Shown here: positions 18,191 through 26,288 of the stretch, piece after piece
Layout of the letters: each line of letters begins with the position of its first letter
Numbering within the stretch: position 1 is the stretch's first letter
DNA from: Muribaculum sp.
Lineage (GTDB): Bacteria; Bacteroidota; Bacteroidia; Bacteroidales; Muribaculaceae
Length of the DNA: 64,000 nt
NCBI GenBank assembly: GCA_023667055.1
Contig: JAMPAV010000005.1
Location: 22,476-86,475, forward strand
Reading direction: 5' to 3'
Notes under the pieces: model-generated
Told to the model about the DNA's origin: nothing
Databases searched by the model: none
What the model saw: only the letters and a program-made list of their open reading frames with translations
Program-made: the position numbers and the translations under genes

Positions 18191-19198
18191 CTACAGCCGA
18201 TCAGAGTTTTCAGAGATATCAGAGTTCTCATATATATCAGGGGTCTCACCCGGTTCATCAACTTCCTTCTCGCGTTTCTCGTAGGCATCCACGATGCGCT
18301 GCACAAGCGGGTGCCTTACGATGTCTTTCTTCTCATATTCGATTATGCCAATTCCCTTCACGCCACGTAGAATGCGCAATGCCTGGATCAGGCCGCTCTG
18401 CACGGTGCGCGGCAGGTCTATCTGCGTTGTATCGCCGGTCACTATCATCTTGGCGTTGTGACCGAGACGGGTAAGGAACATCTTCATCTGATGTTTTGTA
18501 GTGTTCTGAGCCTCGTCAAGAATTATTATGGCATCATTGAGCGTGCGCCCGCGCATAAATGCAAGAGGTGCAATCTGAATGGCATCGGTCTCCATATATT
18601 CCTTAAGTTTCACCTGCGGAATCATATCTTCAAGCGCGTCATAGAGCGGACGGAGATAGGGGTCTATCTTGTCTTTCATGTCGCCGGGGAGGAAACCGAG
18701 TTTCTCGCCGGCTTCGACTGCGGGTCTCGACAGAATCAGACGGCGGCACTGACGGTTTTTCAATGCTGCCACGGCAAGCGCAATCGCTATGTATGTTTTG
18801 CCAGTTCCTGCCGGACCGAGCGCAAATGTCAGGTCGTTTTCAGCGAAAGACTTCACCATCTTGGCCTGGTTCGGATTGCGTGGGGAGATGGGTCGCCCGT
18901 TCTGACCGAAAATGATGACACCCTCAGCATCAATTGCCTTGGGGGCATCACCTTTTATTATGTCGATTATTACATCTTCCGTGAGTTTGTTATATTTCAC
19001 GGCGTAATTCTCGATTTCATGAATCTTGGTCTCAAAATCAAGAGTCTCGTTTTCTTCTCCTATCACCTTTATCACGTTGCCGCGTGCGGCAATGCGCAGT
19101 TTCGGGAAGAGATTGCGGATAAGATTTATATTGTTGTTGTTGACCCCATAGAATGTGTGCGGGTCAATCTGGTCTATGATTACAGTTCTTTCGTTCAA
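18191..19198 (-). CDS. phoH: PhoH-family ATPase
   Basis: 335 residues of the YbeZ/PhoH type: an N-terminal KH-like region (RNLFPKLRIAARGNVIKVIGEE), then the helicase-like ATPase with Walker A LGPAGTGKTYIAIALAV, Walker B AIIILDEAQNTT, and MFLTRLGHNAKMIVTGDTTQIDLPR. The family is linked to RNA metabolism and ribosome maturation, often together with YbeY. The start is a TTG (MNERTVIID); no ATG fits, and it reproduces the usual N-terminus of Bacteroidales PhoH. Unusually, the last ~20 residues (DIYENSD, DISENSD) are encoded by an 18-bp tandem repeat also found upstream of the gene. Confidence 0.93.
   Translation of the reverse strand: MNERTVIIDQIDPHTFYGVNNNNINLIRNLFPKLRIAARGNVIKVIGEENETLDFETKIHEIENYAVKYNKLTEDVIIDIIKGDAPKAIDAEGVIIFGQNGRPISPRNPNQAKMVKSFAENDLTFALGPAGTGKTYIAIALAVAALKNRQCRRLILSRPAVEAGEKLGFLPGDMKDKIDPYLRPLYDALEDMIPQVKLKEYMETDAIQIAPLAFMRGRTLNDAIIILDEAQNTTKHQMKMFLTRLGHNAKMIVTGDTTQIDLPRTVQSGLIQALRILRGVKGIGIIEYEKKDIVRHPLVQRIVDAYEKREKEVDEPGETPDIYENSDISENSDRL
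18193..18237. repeat. 18-bp tandem repeat inside the 3' end of phoH
   Basis: Read on the minus strand, two diverged 18-base units (GATATATATGAGAACTCT and GATATCTCTGAAAACTCT) followed by a partial copy encode D-I-Y-E-N-S and D-I-S-E-N-S. The same unit recurs just upstream of phoH (19211-19244) and upstream of purN (49956-50027). The 18-base length is a multiple of three and so keeps frame. Confidence 0.75.
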
Positions 19199-19210
19199 TT
19201 TTTAATTTTT

Positions 19211-19244
19211 TATCAGAGTTATTAGAGATATCAGAGTTTTCGGA
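19211..19244. repeat. 18-bp repeat upstream of phoH
   Basis: In the 87-base gap between sufB and phoH, the plus strand carries ATCAGAGTTATTAGAGATATC followed by AGAGTTTTCGG in close-to-18-base register. It is the reverse complement of the purN-upstream array and close to the units inside the phoH 3' end, so phoH is bracketed by the same satellite. Confidence 0.65.
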
Positions 19245-19285
19245 TTACTCAGCCAAATCGCATCTCTTAATTATGAATTATAAAA

Positions 19286-20734
19286 TTATCCTACGGAGCC
19301 TTCGAGTGTGATTTGCAGCAGTTTCTGAGCCTCCACGGCAAACTCCATCGGGAGTTTGTTCATCACATCCTTGGCATATCCGTTCACAATCAACGCCACG
19401 GCTTCCTCCATCGGAATGCCGCGTTGCTCACAGTAGAAGAGTTGCGCCTCATTGATTTTCGATGTGGTAGCCTCATGTTCCACTGTGCTTCCATTGTTGG
19501 CGACATCAATATATGGGAATGTGTGTGCACCACATTTGTCTCCGAGCAAGAGCGAGTCGCATTGGGTGAAGTTTCGGCATCCGGTGGCTGCCGGGAGCAC
19601 CTTCACACCTCCCCTGTAGCTGTTTTGCGACATCCCGGCAGATATGCCTTTGCTGACGATTGTGGATTTCGAGTTCTTACCGATATGAATCATCTTTGTG
19701 CCGGTGTCGGCCTGCTGATGATTGTTGGTCACAGCTACGGAATAAAACTCGCCCACGCTTTCATCTCCCTTCAATATGCACGACGGATACTTCCAGGTGA
19801 TTGCCGAACCGGTCTCTACCTGGGTCCAGCTCACTTTCGAGCGATGCCCACGGCATAATGCTCTTTTTGTGACAAAATTGTAGATTCCTCCGCGACCCTC
19901 CTTGTCTCCGGCATACCAGTTCTGAACCGTAGAGTATTTCACCTCGGCTCGTTCCTCCACTATTATTTCCACTATGGCGGCATGAAGCTGGTTTTCGTCG
20001 CGCATTGGAGCTGTGCAACCTTCGAGATATGAAACGTATGCATCATCATCGGCCACAATAAGCGTCCTCTCAAACTGACCTGTGCCTGCCGCATTGATGC
20101 GGAAATAGGTGGAAAGTTCCATCGGGCATCTCACCCCCTTGGGAATATATACAAACGATCCGTCGGAAAACACGGCCGAATTGAGGGCGGCAAAGAAGTT
20201 GTCGCGATAGCTCACCACGCTTCCGAGATATTTCCTCACCAAATCGGGGTAATCCTTCACAGCCTCGGAGAAACTGCAGAAAATCACACCGAGTTCCGCA
20301 AGTTTTTCCCTGTGGGTTGTCTTCACACTGACCGAATCCATGACTGCATCCACAGCCACTCCGGCAAGATGCTTCTGCTCCTCCAGCGATATGCCCAACT
20401 TATCGAAAGTCTTAATCAGTTCGGGATCAACCTCATCCATGCTTTTCTTCAGTTCCTTCTTTTTAGGAGCCGCATAATAGCTTATGGCCTGATAATCTAT
20501 CTCCGGAATATCGAGATGTGCCCAGGTTGGCATCTTGAGCGTAAGCCAATGGCGGTAAGCCTTCAGGCGGAAATCAAGAAGCCATTCGGGCTCCTCTTTC
20601 TTGGCTGATATATAGCGTATCACGTCTTCCGACAGTCCCGGCGGGACAATGTCGGTGTCGATGTCGGAAGTGAATCCGTATTTGTATTCGGAGTTGGTCG
20701 TATTGTTTATGACTTCAGTGCTGTTGTTCTCCAT
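19286..20734 (-). CDS. sufB: Fe-S cluster assembly scaffold SufB
   Basis: 482 residues. SufB works in the SufBCD scaffold that builds Fe-S clusters. Family landmarks: [22 protein letters not shown] N-terminus ([10 protein letters not shown]), [88 protein letters not shown] and the C-terminal [20 protein letters not shown]. The frame continues to 20800, but the ATG at 20734 (MENNSTEV) gives the usual N-terminus. sufC and sufD do not follow; phoH does, so the SUF genes are split in this genome. A -7 box ends only six bases before this start. Confidence 0.93.
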   Translation of the reverse strand: MENNSTEVINNTTNSEYKYGFTSDIDTDIVPPGLSEDVIRYISAKKEEPEWLLDFRLKAYRHWLTLKMPTWAHLDIPEIDYQAISYYAAPKKKELKKSMDEVDPELIKTFDKLGISLEEQKHLAGVAVDAVMDSVSVKTTHREKLAELGVIFCSFSEAVKDYPDLVRKYLGSVVSYRDNFFAALNSAVFSDGSFVYIPKGVRCPMELSTYFRINAAGTGQFERTLIVADDDAYVSYLEGCTAPMRDENQLHAAIVEIIVEERAEVKYSTVQNWYAGDKEGRGGIYNFVTKRALCRGHRSKVSWTQVETGSAITWKYPSCILKGDESVGEFYSVAVTNNHQQADTGTKMIHIGKNSKSTIVSKGISAGMSQNSYRGGVKVLPAATGCRNFTQCDSLLLGDKCGAHTFPYIDVANNGSTVEHEATTSKINEAQLFYCEQRGIPMEEAVALIVNGYAKDVMNKLPMEFAVEAQKLLQITLEGSVG

Positions 20735-20739
20735 ATTGC

Positions 20740-20748
20740 GCAAATTTA
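20740..20748 (-). promoter_or_regulatory. -7 box (TAAATTTGC) directly before sufB
   Basis: Perfect TAnnTTTG match on the minus strand whose last base is six bases from the sufB ATG at 20734, so transcription would begin at or next to the start codon. No convincing -33 TTG is seen at 19-21 bases. Either the mRNA is leaderless or the match is by chance. Confidence 0.4.
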
Positions 20749-20854
20749 AAACCGTGAGGGAAACCTCCATAATGATACAACAAAAATCGCGCCAAAACAA
20801 CCGACTCCACCCTCATTTTTCTAAATTATATTCTTTCATGTGTATTGGAAAGTT

Positions 20855-21394
20855 CTAAACACGCTCCAGCAAGCCCGTCTCTGAGTCCATGATATAGCCG
20901 GCTGTGCGCACATCGTGGGGCATGAGAGGATGATTACGGATAAGATCCACGGTCTCGGCAACAGCTTCTGCAGTGTCGGAGAAGCCGTGAAGCCACTTGT
21001 CGAGGTCTATGCCGCAATGCCGCATCAATGATATATGCTCATCGTCGATGCCTCTTTCACGCATAAGATGAAGCATTTCGTCGGCATTCATGCCCTGCAC
21101 TCCGCAACCGGTATGGCCAATTACCATTATCTCATTCACTCCTAATTCATATACCGCCACAAGTATCGAACGCATTGTGGAGTCGAAAGGATTTGTTATA
21201 GTTCCGCCGGCATTTTTGATGATCTTGACATCACCGTTTTTGATGCCAAGTGCTGCCGGAAGCAATTGTACAAGGCGAGTGTCCATACAGGTGACTATGG
21301 CGATTTTCTTATCAGGATATTTGGAGGTGACAAACGGCTCATAGCCTTTATTTTTTACAAACTCTCTGTTGTATTTCAAAATTTCTTCAATCAT
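20855..21394 (-). CDS. Beta-class carbonic anhydrase
   Basis: 179 residues from the ATG at 21394 (MIEEILKYNREFV); the frame is open further upstream, but that region holds the promoter. Zinc ligands are visible as C36 (in CMDTR, with D38 and R40 forming the dyad), H94 and C97 (in HTGCG). KNAGGTITNPF and the GYIMDSETGLLERV end are typical. It interconverts CO2 and bicarbonate. A short sub-type with little N-terminal extension. It lies upstream of sufB in the same direction with a 120-base gap that contains sufB's own -7 box. Confidence 0.93.
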   Translation of the reverse strand: MIEEILKYNREFVKNKGYEPFVTSKYPDKKIAIVTCMDTRLVQLLPAALGIKNGDVKIIKNAGGTITNPFDSTMRSILVAVYELGVNEIMVIGHTGCGVQGMNADEMLHLMRERGIDDEHISLMRHCGIDLDKWLHGFSDTAEAVAETVDLIRNHPLMPHDVRTAGYIMDSETGLLERV

Positions 21395-21414
21395 GGTCTT
21401 TTTGATTTTTGCGT

Positions 21415-21445
21415 CAAAGTTAATAAAATTTTTGATACCCTCCAA
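21415..21445 (-). promoter_or_regulatory. Bacteroidetes-type promoter for the carbonic anhydrase gene
   Basis: TTG at 21443-21445, 20-base spacer, TAACTTTG at 21415-21422 on the minus strand: full match to the -33/-7 consensus. Predicted leader of roughly 15 bases before the ATG at 21394. This also supports the short start over the frame's upstream extension. Confidence 0.6.
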
Positions 21446-21475
21446 CTAAAAACCAAAAACCAACAAAAAACCAAC

Positions 21476-21509
21476 AAAAAAGCCCGTCCGTCGTCTCGAC
21501 GTCCGGGGC
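21476..21509 (-). terminator. Probable intrinsic terminator, minus direction
   Basis: GCCC ... GGGC outer pairs and a perfect CGTCG/CGACG inner stem with a three-base loop, followed on the minus strand by TTTTTT (A run at 21476-21481). It lies ~235 bases downstream of the ClC gene stop and just upstream of the carbonic anhydrase promoter. The outer and inner stems are separated by an unpaired 3/4-base internal loop. Confidence 0.5.
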
Positions 21510-21745
21510 CTTCCCGCCTCCATGTGCTCGACATGCAGGCTGCGATAGAAATAACTAATGTATATAACCCAAAATTTAGACAATTCTTTTTTCAAGGCAG
21601 ATTGATGACAATCCAATTATCTTAAACTTCATATATGAAACGTGAACTACCTTGCTAATATTAGTATAAATAAGTTAAGTGTCAGTTAAAAAGAGTTCCG
21701 AAATCCTAATAACGCTTTAAATTCCTTAAAAGTGAAACATTCAAA
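21510..21745. other. AT-rich gap after the ClC gene, nothing identified
   Basis: This 236-base stretch, with 21395-21509, forms the largest non-coding gap in the first half of the window (351 bases). The longest minus-strand reading frame starting with ATG is about 18 codons. No tRNA, no repeat and no clear promoter are seen. It ends in a terminator, so a long 3' UTR or a small RNA would fit, but there is no direct evidence. Confidence 0.4.
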
Positions 21746-23113
21746 TCATTTCCTAAACAGCGACGCAAGGTCGTCATAGCGGGTCTCGATGTAGCGACTT
21801 GCCGGAAACAATGTCTTTACAGTGATATATGATGCTGCAGCACACACTGTGATGGGAAGTATATAGTTGAATGCCCCTGTCACCTCCGTGGTCAGGAATA
21901 TTGCCATGACGGGTGCGTGTACAATTCCGGCAAAAGCACCCGACATTGCAAACATTGCGCATAGCGATACCGGCAGTTGTATGCCAAACAGGGTTTGAAT
22001 TGACATGGAAAAAACCGTACCCGCCAATGTACCGACAAACAATGTCGGTGCGAAATCACCCGCAACGCCTCCGGCACTGTTGCTACACACGGTGGCAAGC
22101 GACTTAAGAAGCAGCATGACTGAAAGAATAATTATGTATTTCGTCATGTCCCCATCGCTTGTGGCAAGCAGACCCTCAGAGAGAACTCCGCTGTGGTTGC
22201 CGTTGATCAGCTGGGTCATCACCGGATATCCTTCTCCATACATTGCAGGGAAAAGGAAAAGTATTATTCCGGCAATCATTCCGCCGCTTAGCCATGTCAC
22301 CCACTTATGCCGGCGTGTTTCAAAAAAATGCCTCATTTTTTCTGTGACCCAATTATATAATATGGAATACAGACCACAAAACACTCCTAAGAGAATCACC
22401 CAATGCGCTGGGACATTTGGAGCTGCTGTCTCTACGTAGGGCATATACACTTCAGTTCCGGTGAATGCATAGCATGCCACGGAAGCGCATACACACGACA
22501 TGATTAGGCCAATAACGGGTCCGGCTGCCATATCCATCCTCAGCACCTCAAGGGTGAAAAGTACTCCCGCAATCGGGGATTTGAAAATACCGGCTATACC
22601 GGCGCCGGCTCCTATTCCCAACATCACGCGCATCATGTCGCTGTCAAGACCCAACAGTCTTCCCACCTTGCTGCCGGCTGCGGCTCCGGCGAATGCAATA
22701 GGACCTTCGGCTCCGGCAGAGCAACCGAAACCAAGCGTTAAACCACATGCAATGATGGGGTTATACATGAATTTTCCCGGTATCGAATAGTTCTTGGCAT
22801 TCAGATATGCCACTATTTTTGAGGTGCAATGCACCATATCGGCGTGAGCCACCAGTCGTTGCCAAGCCACAGCAAGCAGTATGCCTGCCAAAGGAAGTAG
22901 AATCAGCCACCAATCGGCTCCGTGCCAATGCAAGCTATCGCTCGTTAGAGCCTGGATATGGTTAGCTATAAACCTGATAATCCATTTCAAAAGAAATGCA
23001 CCAAAACCCGCCGTACATCCCACGATGCACGAGAAAATGACTATGAAAGCGTTTCTGTTTTCGTTTTTGACGCTCCATGCCTTGAAGTTCTCGTATATTT
23101 TTTTTGCTGGCAT
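21746..23113 (-). CDS. ClC-family chloride channel/antiporter
   Basis: 455 residues, about ten or more membrane helices. Selectivity motifs: GFGCSAGAEGPIAFAGAAAGS (the GxEGP region with the gating glutamate), GIAGIFKSPIAGVLFTLEVL, and AGGVAGDFAPTLFVG (GxFxP). No CBS domains follow the membrane part, so it is the short form. ClC proteins move chloride (or fluoride in other sub-families) as channels or Cl-/H+ exchangers in the inner membrane. The start ATG directly abuts a long perfect hairpin (23115-23147). It lies 77 bases after the thiamine permease gene and may be read through from it. Confidence 0.92.
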   Translation of the reverse strand: MPAKKIYENFKAWSVKNENRNAFIVIFSCIVGCTAGFGAFLLKWIIRFIANHIQALTSDSLHWHGADWWLILLPLAGILLAVAWQRLVAHADMVHCTSKIVAYLNAKNYSIPGKFMYNPIIACGLTLGFGCSAGAEGPIAFAGAAAGSKVGRLLGLDSDMMRVMLGIGAGAGIAGIFKSPIAGVLFTLEVLRMDMAAGPVIGLIMSCVCASVACYAFTGTEVYMPYVETAAPNVPAHWVILLGVFCGLYSILYNWVTEKMRHFFETRRHKWVTWLSGGMIAGIILFLFPAMYGEGYPVMTQLINGNHSGVLSEGLLATSDGDMTKYIIILSVMLLLKSLATVCSNSAGGVAGDFAPTLFVGTLAGTVFSMSIQTLFGIQLPVSLCAMFAMSGAFAGIVHAPVMAIFLTTEVTGAFNYILPITVCAAASYITVKTLFPASRYIETRYDDLASLFRK

Positions 23114-23114
23114 A

Positions 23115-23147
23115 AAAATGGTTTTGTATCAAATACAAAACCATTTT
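23115..23147. other. Perfect 15-bp inverted repeat with 3-base loop at the ClC start
   Basis: AAAATGGTTTTGTAT, loop CAA, then its exact reverse complement. On the minus strand the second arm ends in TTTT one base before the ATG of the ClC gene (23111-23113). It could terminate the thiamine operon, bind a dimeric regulator, or hide the ClC start in the mRNA. Its AT-rich stem is weaker than a typical terminator. Confidence 0.8.
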
Positions 23148-23190
23148 CCACCCCTTTAGGTTTGATTCAAGACTAATTTCCTGTATGGTT

Positions 23191-23808
23191 TTATGTATTG
23201 TGCATCAAGCGCAGCCATTTTTGGTAGCCGAAGAAAGCGATGACAGTGTATATTAGGTAAAGAGCGGCATAGAAATATATGCCTTTGTATATGTAGAGAC
23301 CCACGCAGACTGCATCGACAGCAATCCACACAAACCACTGCTCGATATATTTGCGGGCCAACATCCACATGCCCACAATGCTCATGGCAGTGGTGAAAGC
23401 ATCTGCGACAGGCACTGTGCTGTCGGTCAGATATTTCAATACAAGATATAGCAATACCCACAGGGTAATTGCAGCAATCACACATACGCCAATCATCTTT
23501 GCCGGCGTGTGCGTGATGGGAATACTCCGGTGCTCTGATTTCAGTCTTGCGTCCTCTTGTACCTTCGAATCACTTCCGCCGACTTTTTTACGGCGGGTCC
23601 ATAAGATGTAGCCATACACTGCAATCACGAGGTAATAAATGTTTATTCCGAAGTCTGCATAAAGTCCCTTGTTGAAATATATCCACATGGAAATAAATGG
23701 CATAACCATAGAGGCAAACCACAGCCTGTTGTCGGCGTGATATTCCCACCACAGATAGAGCAGCCCCACCGAGAAGCCCAATATTTCAATTATCAAATCA
23801 GTGTTCAT
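23191..23808 (-). CDS. pnuT: PnuC-family vitamin permease, probably thiamine (PnuT)
   Basis: 205 residues, about seven membrane helices. The N-terminus (DLIIEILGFSVGLLYLWWEYHADNRLW), IYYLVIAVYGYILW and the C-terminal WVAIDAVCVGLYIYKGIYFYAALYLIYTVIAFFGYQKW are typical of PnuC/PnuT facilitators, including the WxxW-type substrate-binding aromatics. The family includes nicotinamide riboside and thiamine transporters. The thiamine assignment rests on context: the gene is 28 bases downstream of a TonB receptor whose leader holds a TPP riboswitch. A kinase that would trap thiamine is not in this operon. Confidence 0.88.
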   Translation of the reverse strand: MNTDLIIEILGFSVGLLYLWWEYHADNRLWFASMVMPFISMWIYFNKGLYADFGINIYYLVIAVYGYILWTRRKKVGGSDSKVQEDARLKSEHRSIPITHTPAKMIGVCVIAAITLWVLLYLVLKYLTDSTVPVADAFTTAMSIVGMWMLARKYIEQWFVWIAVDAVCVGLYIYKGIYFYAALYLIYTVIAFFGYQKWLRLMHNT

Positions 23809-23836
23809 TAGTCTTAATAATCTTGGTTATGATTCT

Positions 23837-26083
23837 TCAGAATGTCATCGTCACAGTGCCGAGCACATTGGTAGTGGCCTGGGCTGCAAAACCGGCATAT
23901 CGGTATATCACCGGTTTGCCATCCTCCATATAGTATCCGGCGCCGGCATAACCGTTGTTGCAGTATTTCTCATTGAAGATATTGTAAATGGTAAATCCGA
24001 TACGCAGGTCTTTGATGCCGTAAAGATGCTTGAATGTGTAGCCTAATGCAAGATCGCTTACGAAGTAAGAGTCGAGTTTGGCTTCCTCGCTTCTGGCATT
24101 ATTCATGTATTGGCTTGACACATAGCGACTCATGAGCGAGGCATCAAAACCGGCAACGTTGAAGTTGAAGGAATTGTGCAAGATAAAGTCCGGGGAAAAT
24201 GCTATAGGGGTATCACCAAGATCGAACGATATCGGATTGGTCCATTCATCTTCATATATATACTCGGTGAAATTCTTGATTCGATTTCGTGAAAGAGTGG
24301 CGTTGACCGACCAGTCAAACCATCTTAGCGGCTTGAGGACTCCCTGAAGTTCGATACCCATGCGGTAGGAGTCAGGAACATTTACACTCACGGCATTTCC
24401 TGTGTCGGAAAGTTGGCCAGTCACGACAAGCTGGTCCTTATAGTCCATATAATAAAGGTTGGCTCCGACAGAGAAAAGGCCACTGCTGTAGGAATAACCT
24501 GCCTCATAGTCCATCATACGCTCGGCAGTAGGATACATATTGGGATCGCTGTCGGTGAAATTGTCGCGGGTGGGTTCCTTATGGGCCACACTCCATGATG
24601 CGTATGCCCGGTGTCCGTTGCGGTTCCATGTCAGCCCCACTTTGGGATTGAAGAAATTCCAGTGGCGTATCACATCAAGACGGGCCATTCCCCCGGTATT
24701 CCAGTCGTAATTGTCGCTGACTCCGCGTATTGTGTAGTCAATATGTCGGTATTGGAGGTCAGCGTAAGCCGAAAATCCCGAACCGAAATCATAATCGCCA
24801 CGTATGAATACATTGCTGTCAAACTTTCGGCCGGTGTTGTGGTAATATTCCTGTAGAGGATCTATGGCACCGATGAAATTCCTCACCCATTTTATCCGGC
24901 CAAAATGATTGCCCCTGAACCAATTGATGGCTCCGCCACCTACAATGGCAAGTGCGTCTTTCTGATAACGCACATTTATCATTCCTCCTCCAAAGTCATT
25001 GTCGTTGAATTTAAGGCGTATTAAGTCGGACTTCCTGATTTCGGTGCCCTCGGAGTCAAAATATGGTGAGAGTCCATATTCTTCCAGCGTGCGGTTGGTC
25101 TTGTATTGGTCGTAGTAGCCGTCGCCTTTGGTGAAGTGAAGTGCAGCATTAAGGGTGACACATTGTCCGATATACTGATTAAGCAGTAGCTGAACGTGAT
25201 GCTGTGTGAAATTGTCGCATTGGTCTTTGTAATAGGCTGTCTTCCCGTCGGAAGCGGTGTATTCGCCACAAGGATTGTATCTTCGCCCATACTTCTCCAT
25301 GTCTTCTTTTGAAGCGTAGTCCCAGGCCATGTATGTGCGTTCCTTACCTCCGAATGCAAGAAGACGGAGTGTGGTGTTTTCACTGCGATACGCGAGCTGC
25401 CCCATGTAGCTCCATAGCTGAGAGAAAGCGCGGTCGATATATCCGTCAGAACCTATATGGCTGAATCGGGCATCGACGCTCCAGTGGTCGCCGAAAAGGC
25501 CGGATGAGACTTTTATGGTCTCACGGTTGGTGTTGAAACTTCCGTAGGAAGCCGCCACCATTGCACCGCGCTCGGAAGAGGGGTAATCGGTCAGCATGTT
25601 TATTGAGGCTCCGAAAGCTCCGGCTCCGTTGGTGGAAGTCCCGGCACCCCGCTGAATCTGGATGTCGTTTAGAGATGAGGCAATGTCCGGCATATTCACC
25701 CAATACACGTTGTGGCTCTCGCTGTCGTTGATGGGCACTCCATTGGCGGTGATATTGATGCGGCTTGCATCGGTGCCGCGCACTCGGAGACTGCCGTAGC
25801 CGATTCCTGCACCGGCATCGCCGGTGGTCACGATTGAGGGTGTCATTTCAAGCAAACTCGGTATGTCTCGTCCATCATTGGTTTTGGCAAGTTCCTTTTT
25901 GCTTACGTTGGTGTAGGCCACCGGGGTCTTCACACCGGCACGGTTGGCTGTCACCTCGATGGCGGCAAGCCGGGTTACGATACTGTCGAGTTCAGAATCG
26001 TCGGTAATTACCACGGCTGCATTGGCCGCAAAAGGAATAGCAATGCCCGCTATGAGCAATGCGCGGAAGATGTCTTTTTTCAT
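23837..26083 (-). CDS. TonB-dependent outer-membrane receptor, probable thiamine receptor
   Basis: 748 residues with signal peptide (MKKDIFRALLIAGIAIPFAANA). The plug domain starts around residue 60 (TPVAYTNVSKKELAK, LRVRGTDASRINITANGVPINDSES, IQIQRGAGTSTNGAGAFGASINM), and the 22-strand barrel ends in an aromatic (VLGTVTMTF). No carboxypeptidase-like N-terminal domain, so not a SusC. The ligand is inferred to be thiamine or a derivative because a TPP riboswitch sits directly upstream and a PnuC-type permease follows 28 bases downstream, the known Bacteroides B1 uptake layout (outer-membrane receptor plus PnuT). Confidence 0.9.
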   Translation of the reverse strand: MKKDIFRALLIAGIAIPFAANAAVVITDDSELDSIVTRLAAIEVTANRAGVKTPVAYTNVSKKELAKTNDGRDIPSLLEMTPSIVTTGDAGAGIGYGSLRVRGTDASRINITANGVPINDSESHNVYWVNMPDIASSLNDIQIQRGAGTSTNGAGAFGASINMLTDYPSSERGAMVAASYGSFNTNRETIKVSSGLFGDHWSVDARFSHIGSDGYIDRAFSQLWSYMGQLAYRSENTTLRLLAFGGKERTYMAWDYASKEDMEKYGRRYNPCGEYTASDGKTAYYKDQCDNFTQHHVQLLLNQYIGQCVTLNAALHFTKGDGYYDQYKTNRTLEEYGLSPYFDSEGTEIRKSDLIRLKFNDNDFGGGMINVRYQKDALAIVGGGAINWFRGNHFGRIKWVRNFIGAIDPLQEYYHNTGRKFDSNVFIRGDYDFGSGFSAYADLQYRHIDYTIRGVSDNYDWNTGGMARLDVIRHWNFFNPKVGLTWNRNGHRAYASWSVAHKEPTRDNFTDSDPNMYPTAERMMDYEAGYSYSSGLFSVGANLYYMDYKDQLVVTGQLSDTGNAVSVNVPDSYRMGIELQGVLKPLRWFDWSVNATLSRNRIKNFTEYIYEDEWTNPISFDLGDTPIAFSPDFILHNSFNFNVAGFDASLMSRYVSSQYMNNARSEEAKLDSYFVSDLALGYTFKHLYGIKDLRIGFTIYNIFNEKYCNNGYAGAGYYMEDGKPVIYRYAGFAAQATTNVLGTVTMTF

Positions 26084-26092
26084 CAGTCGAAT

Positions 26093-26181
26093 TGTTTCTT
26101 ACGCCGGTACTAACCGGATCAAGTTAGAAGGGTTTGATCTCAGCCCCACCTCCGATATGGCACGGATGGTGATGCACCCCT
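26093..26181 (-). promoter_or_regulatory. TPP riboswitch (THI element)
   Basis: Read on the minus strand: GGGGTGC at the 5' side, the highly conserved GCTGAGAT, ACCCTT, then an AACTTGATCCGGTTAGTACC segment close to the canonical CTGATCTGGATAATACC box, ending GGCGTAAGAAA. All core boxes of the thiamine pyrophosphate aptamer are in order. It ends about ten bases before the receptor ATG with no room for a separate terminator, so it probably controls translation initiation: with TPP bound, expression of receptor and permease should fall. Confidence 0.93.
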
Positions 26182-26244
26182 AAATGTCGAGAAAGGAAAT
26201 GGAGGACGTTCCGCTCCCGGAATCGTCATCGGCCGTTTCCATTT

Positions 26245-26275
26245 GCAAAATTACAAAAAAATCTTCAAAAAGCAA
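26245..26275 (-). promoter_or_regulatory. Bacteroidetes-type promoter for the riboswitch/thiamine operon
   Basis: TTG at 26273-26275, 19-base spacer, TAATTTTGC at 26245-26253 on the minus strand. Predicted start near 26239 gives a leader of ~155 bases that holds the complete TPP aptamer. It lies between the rpoN stop (26289) and the aptamer, so the operon has its own promoter. Confidence 0.6.
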
Positions 26276-26288
26276 TTATTACCTTACG

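Noticed and set aside
18458..19225. 255-codon open frame on the plus strand
   Set aside because: Antisense to phoH, whose Walker motifs are intact.
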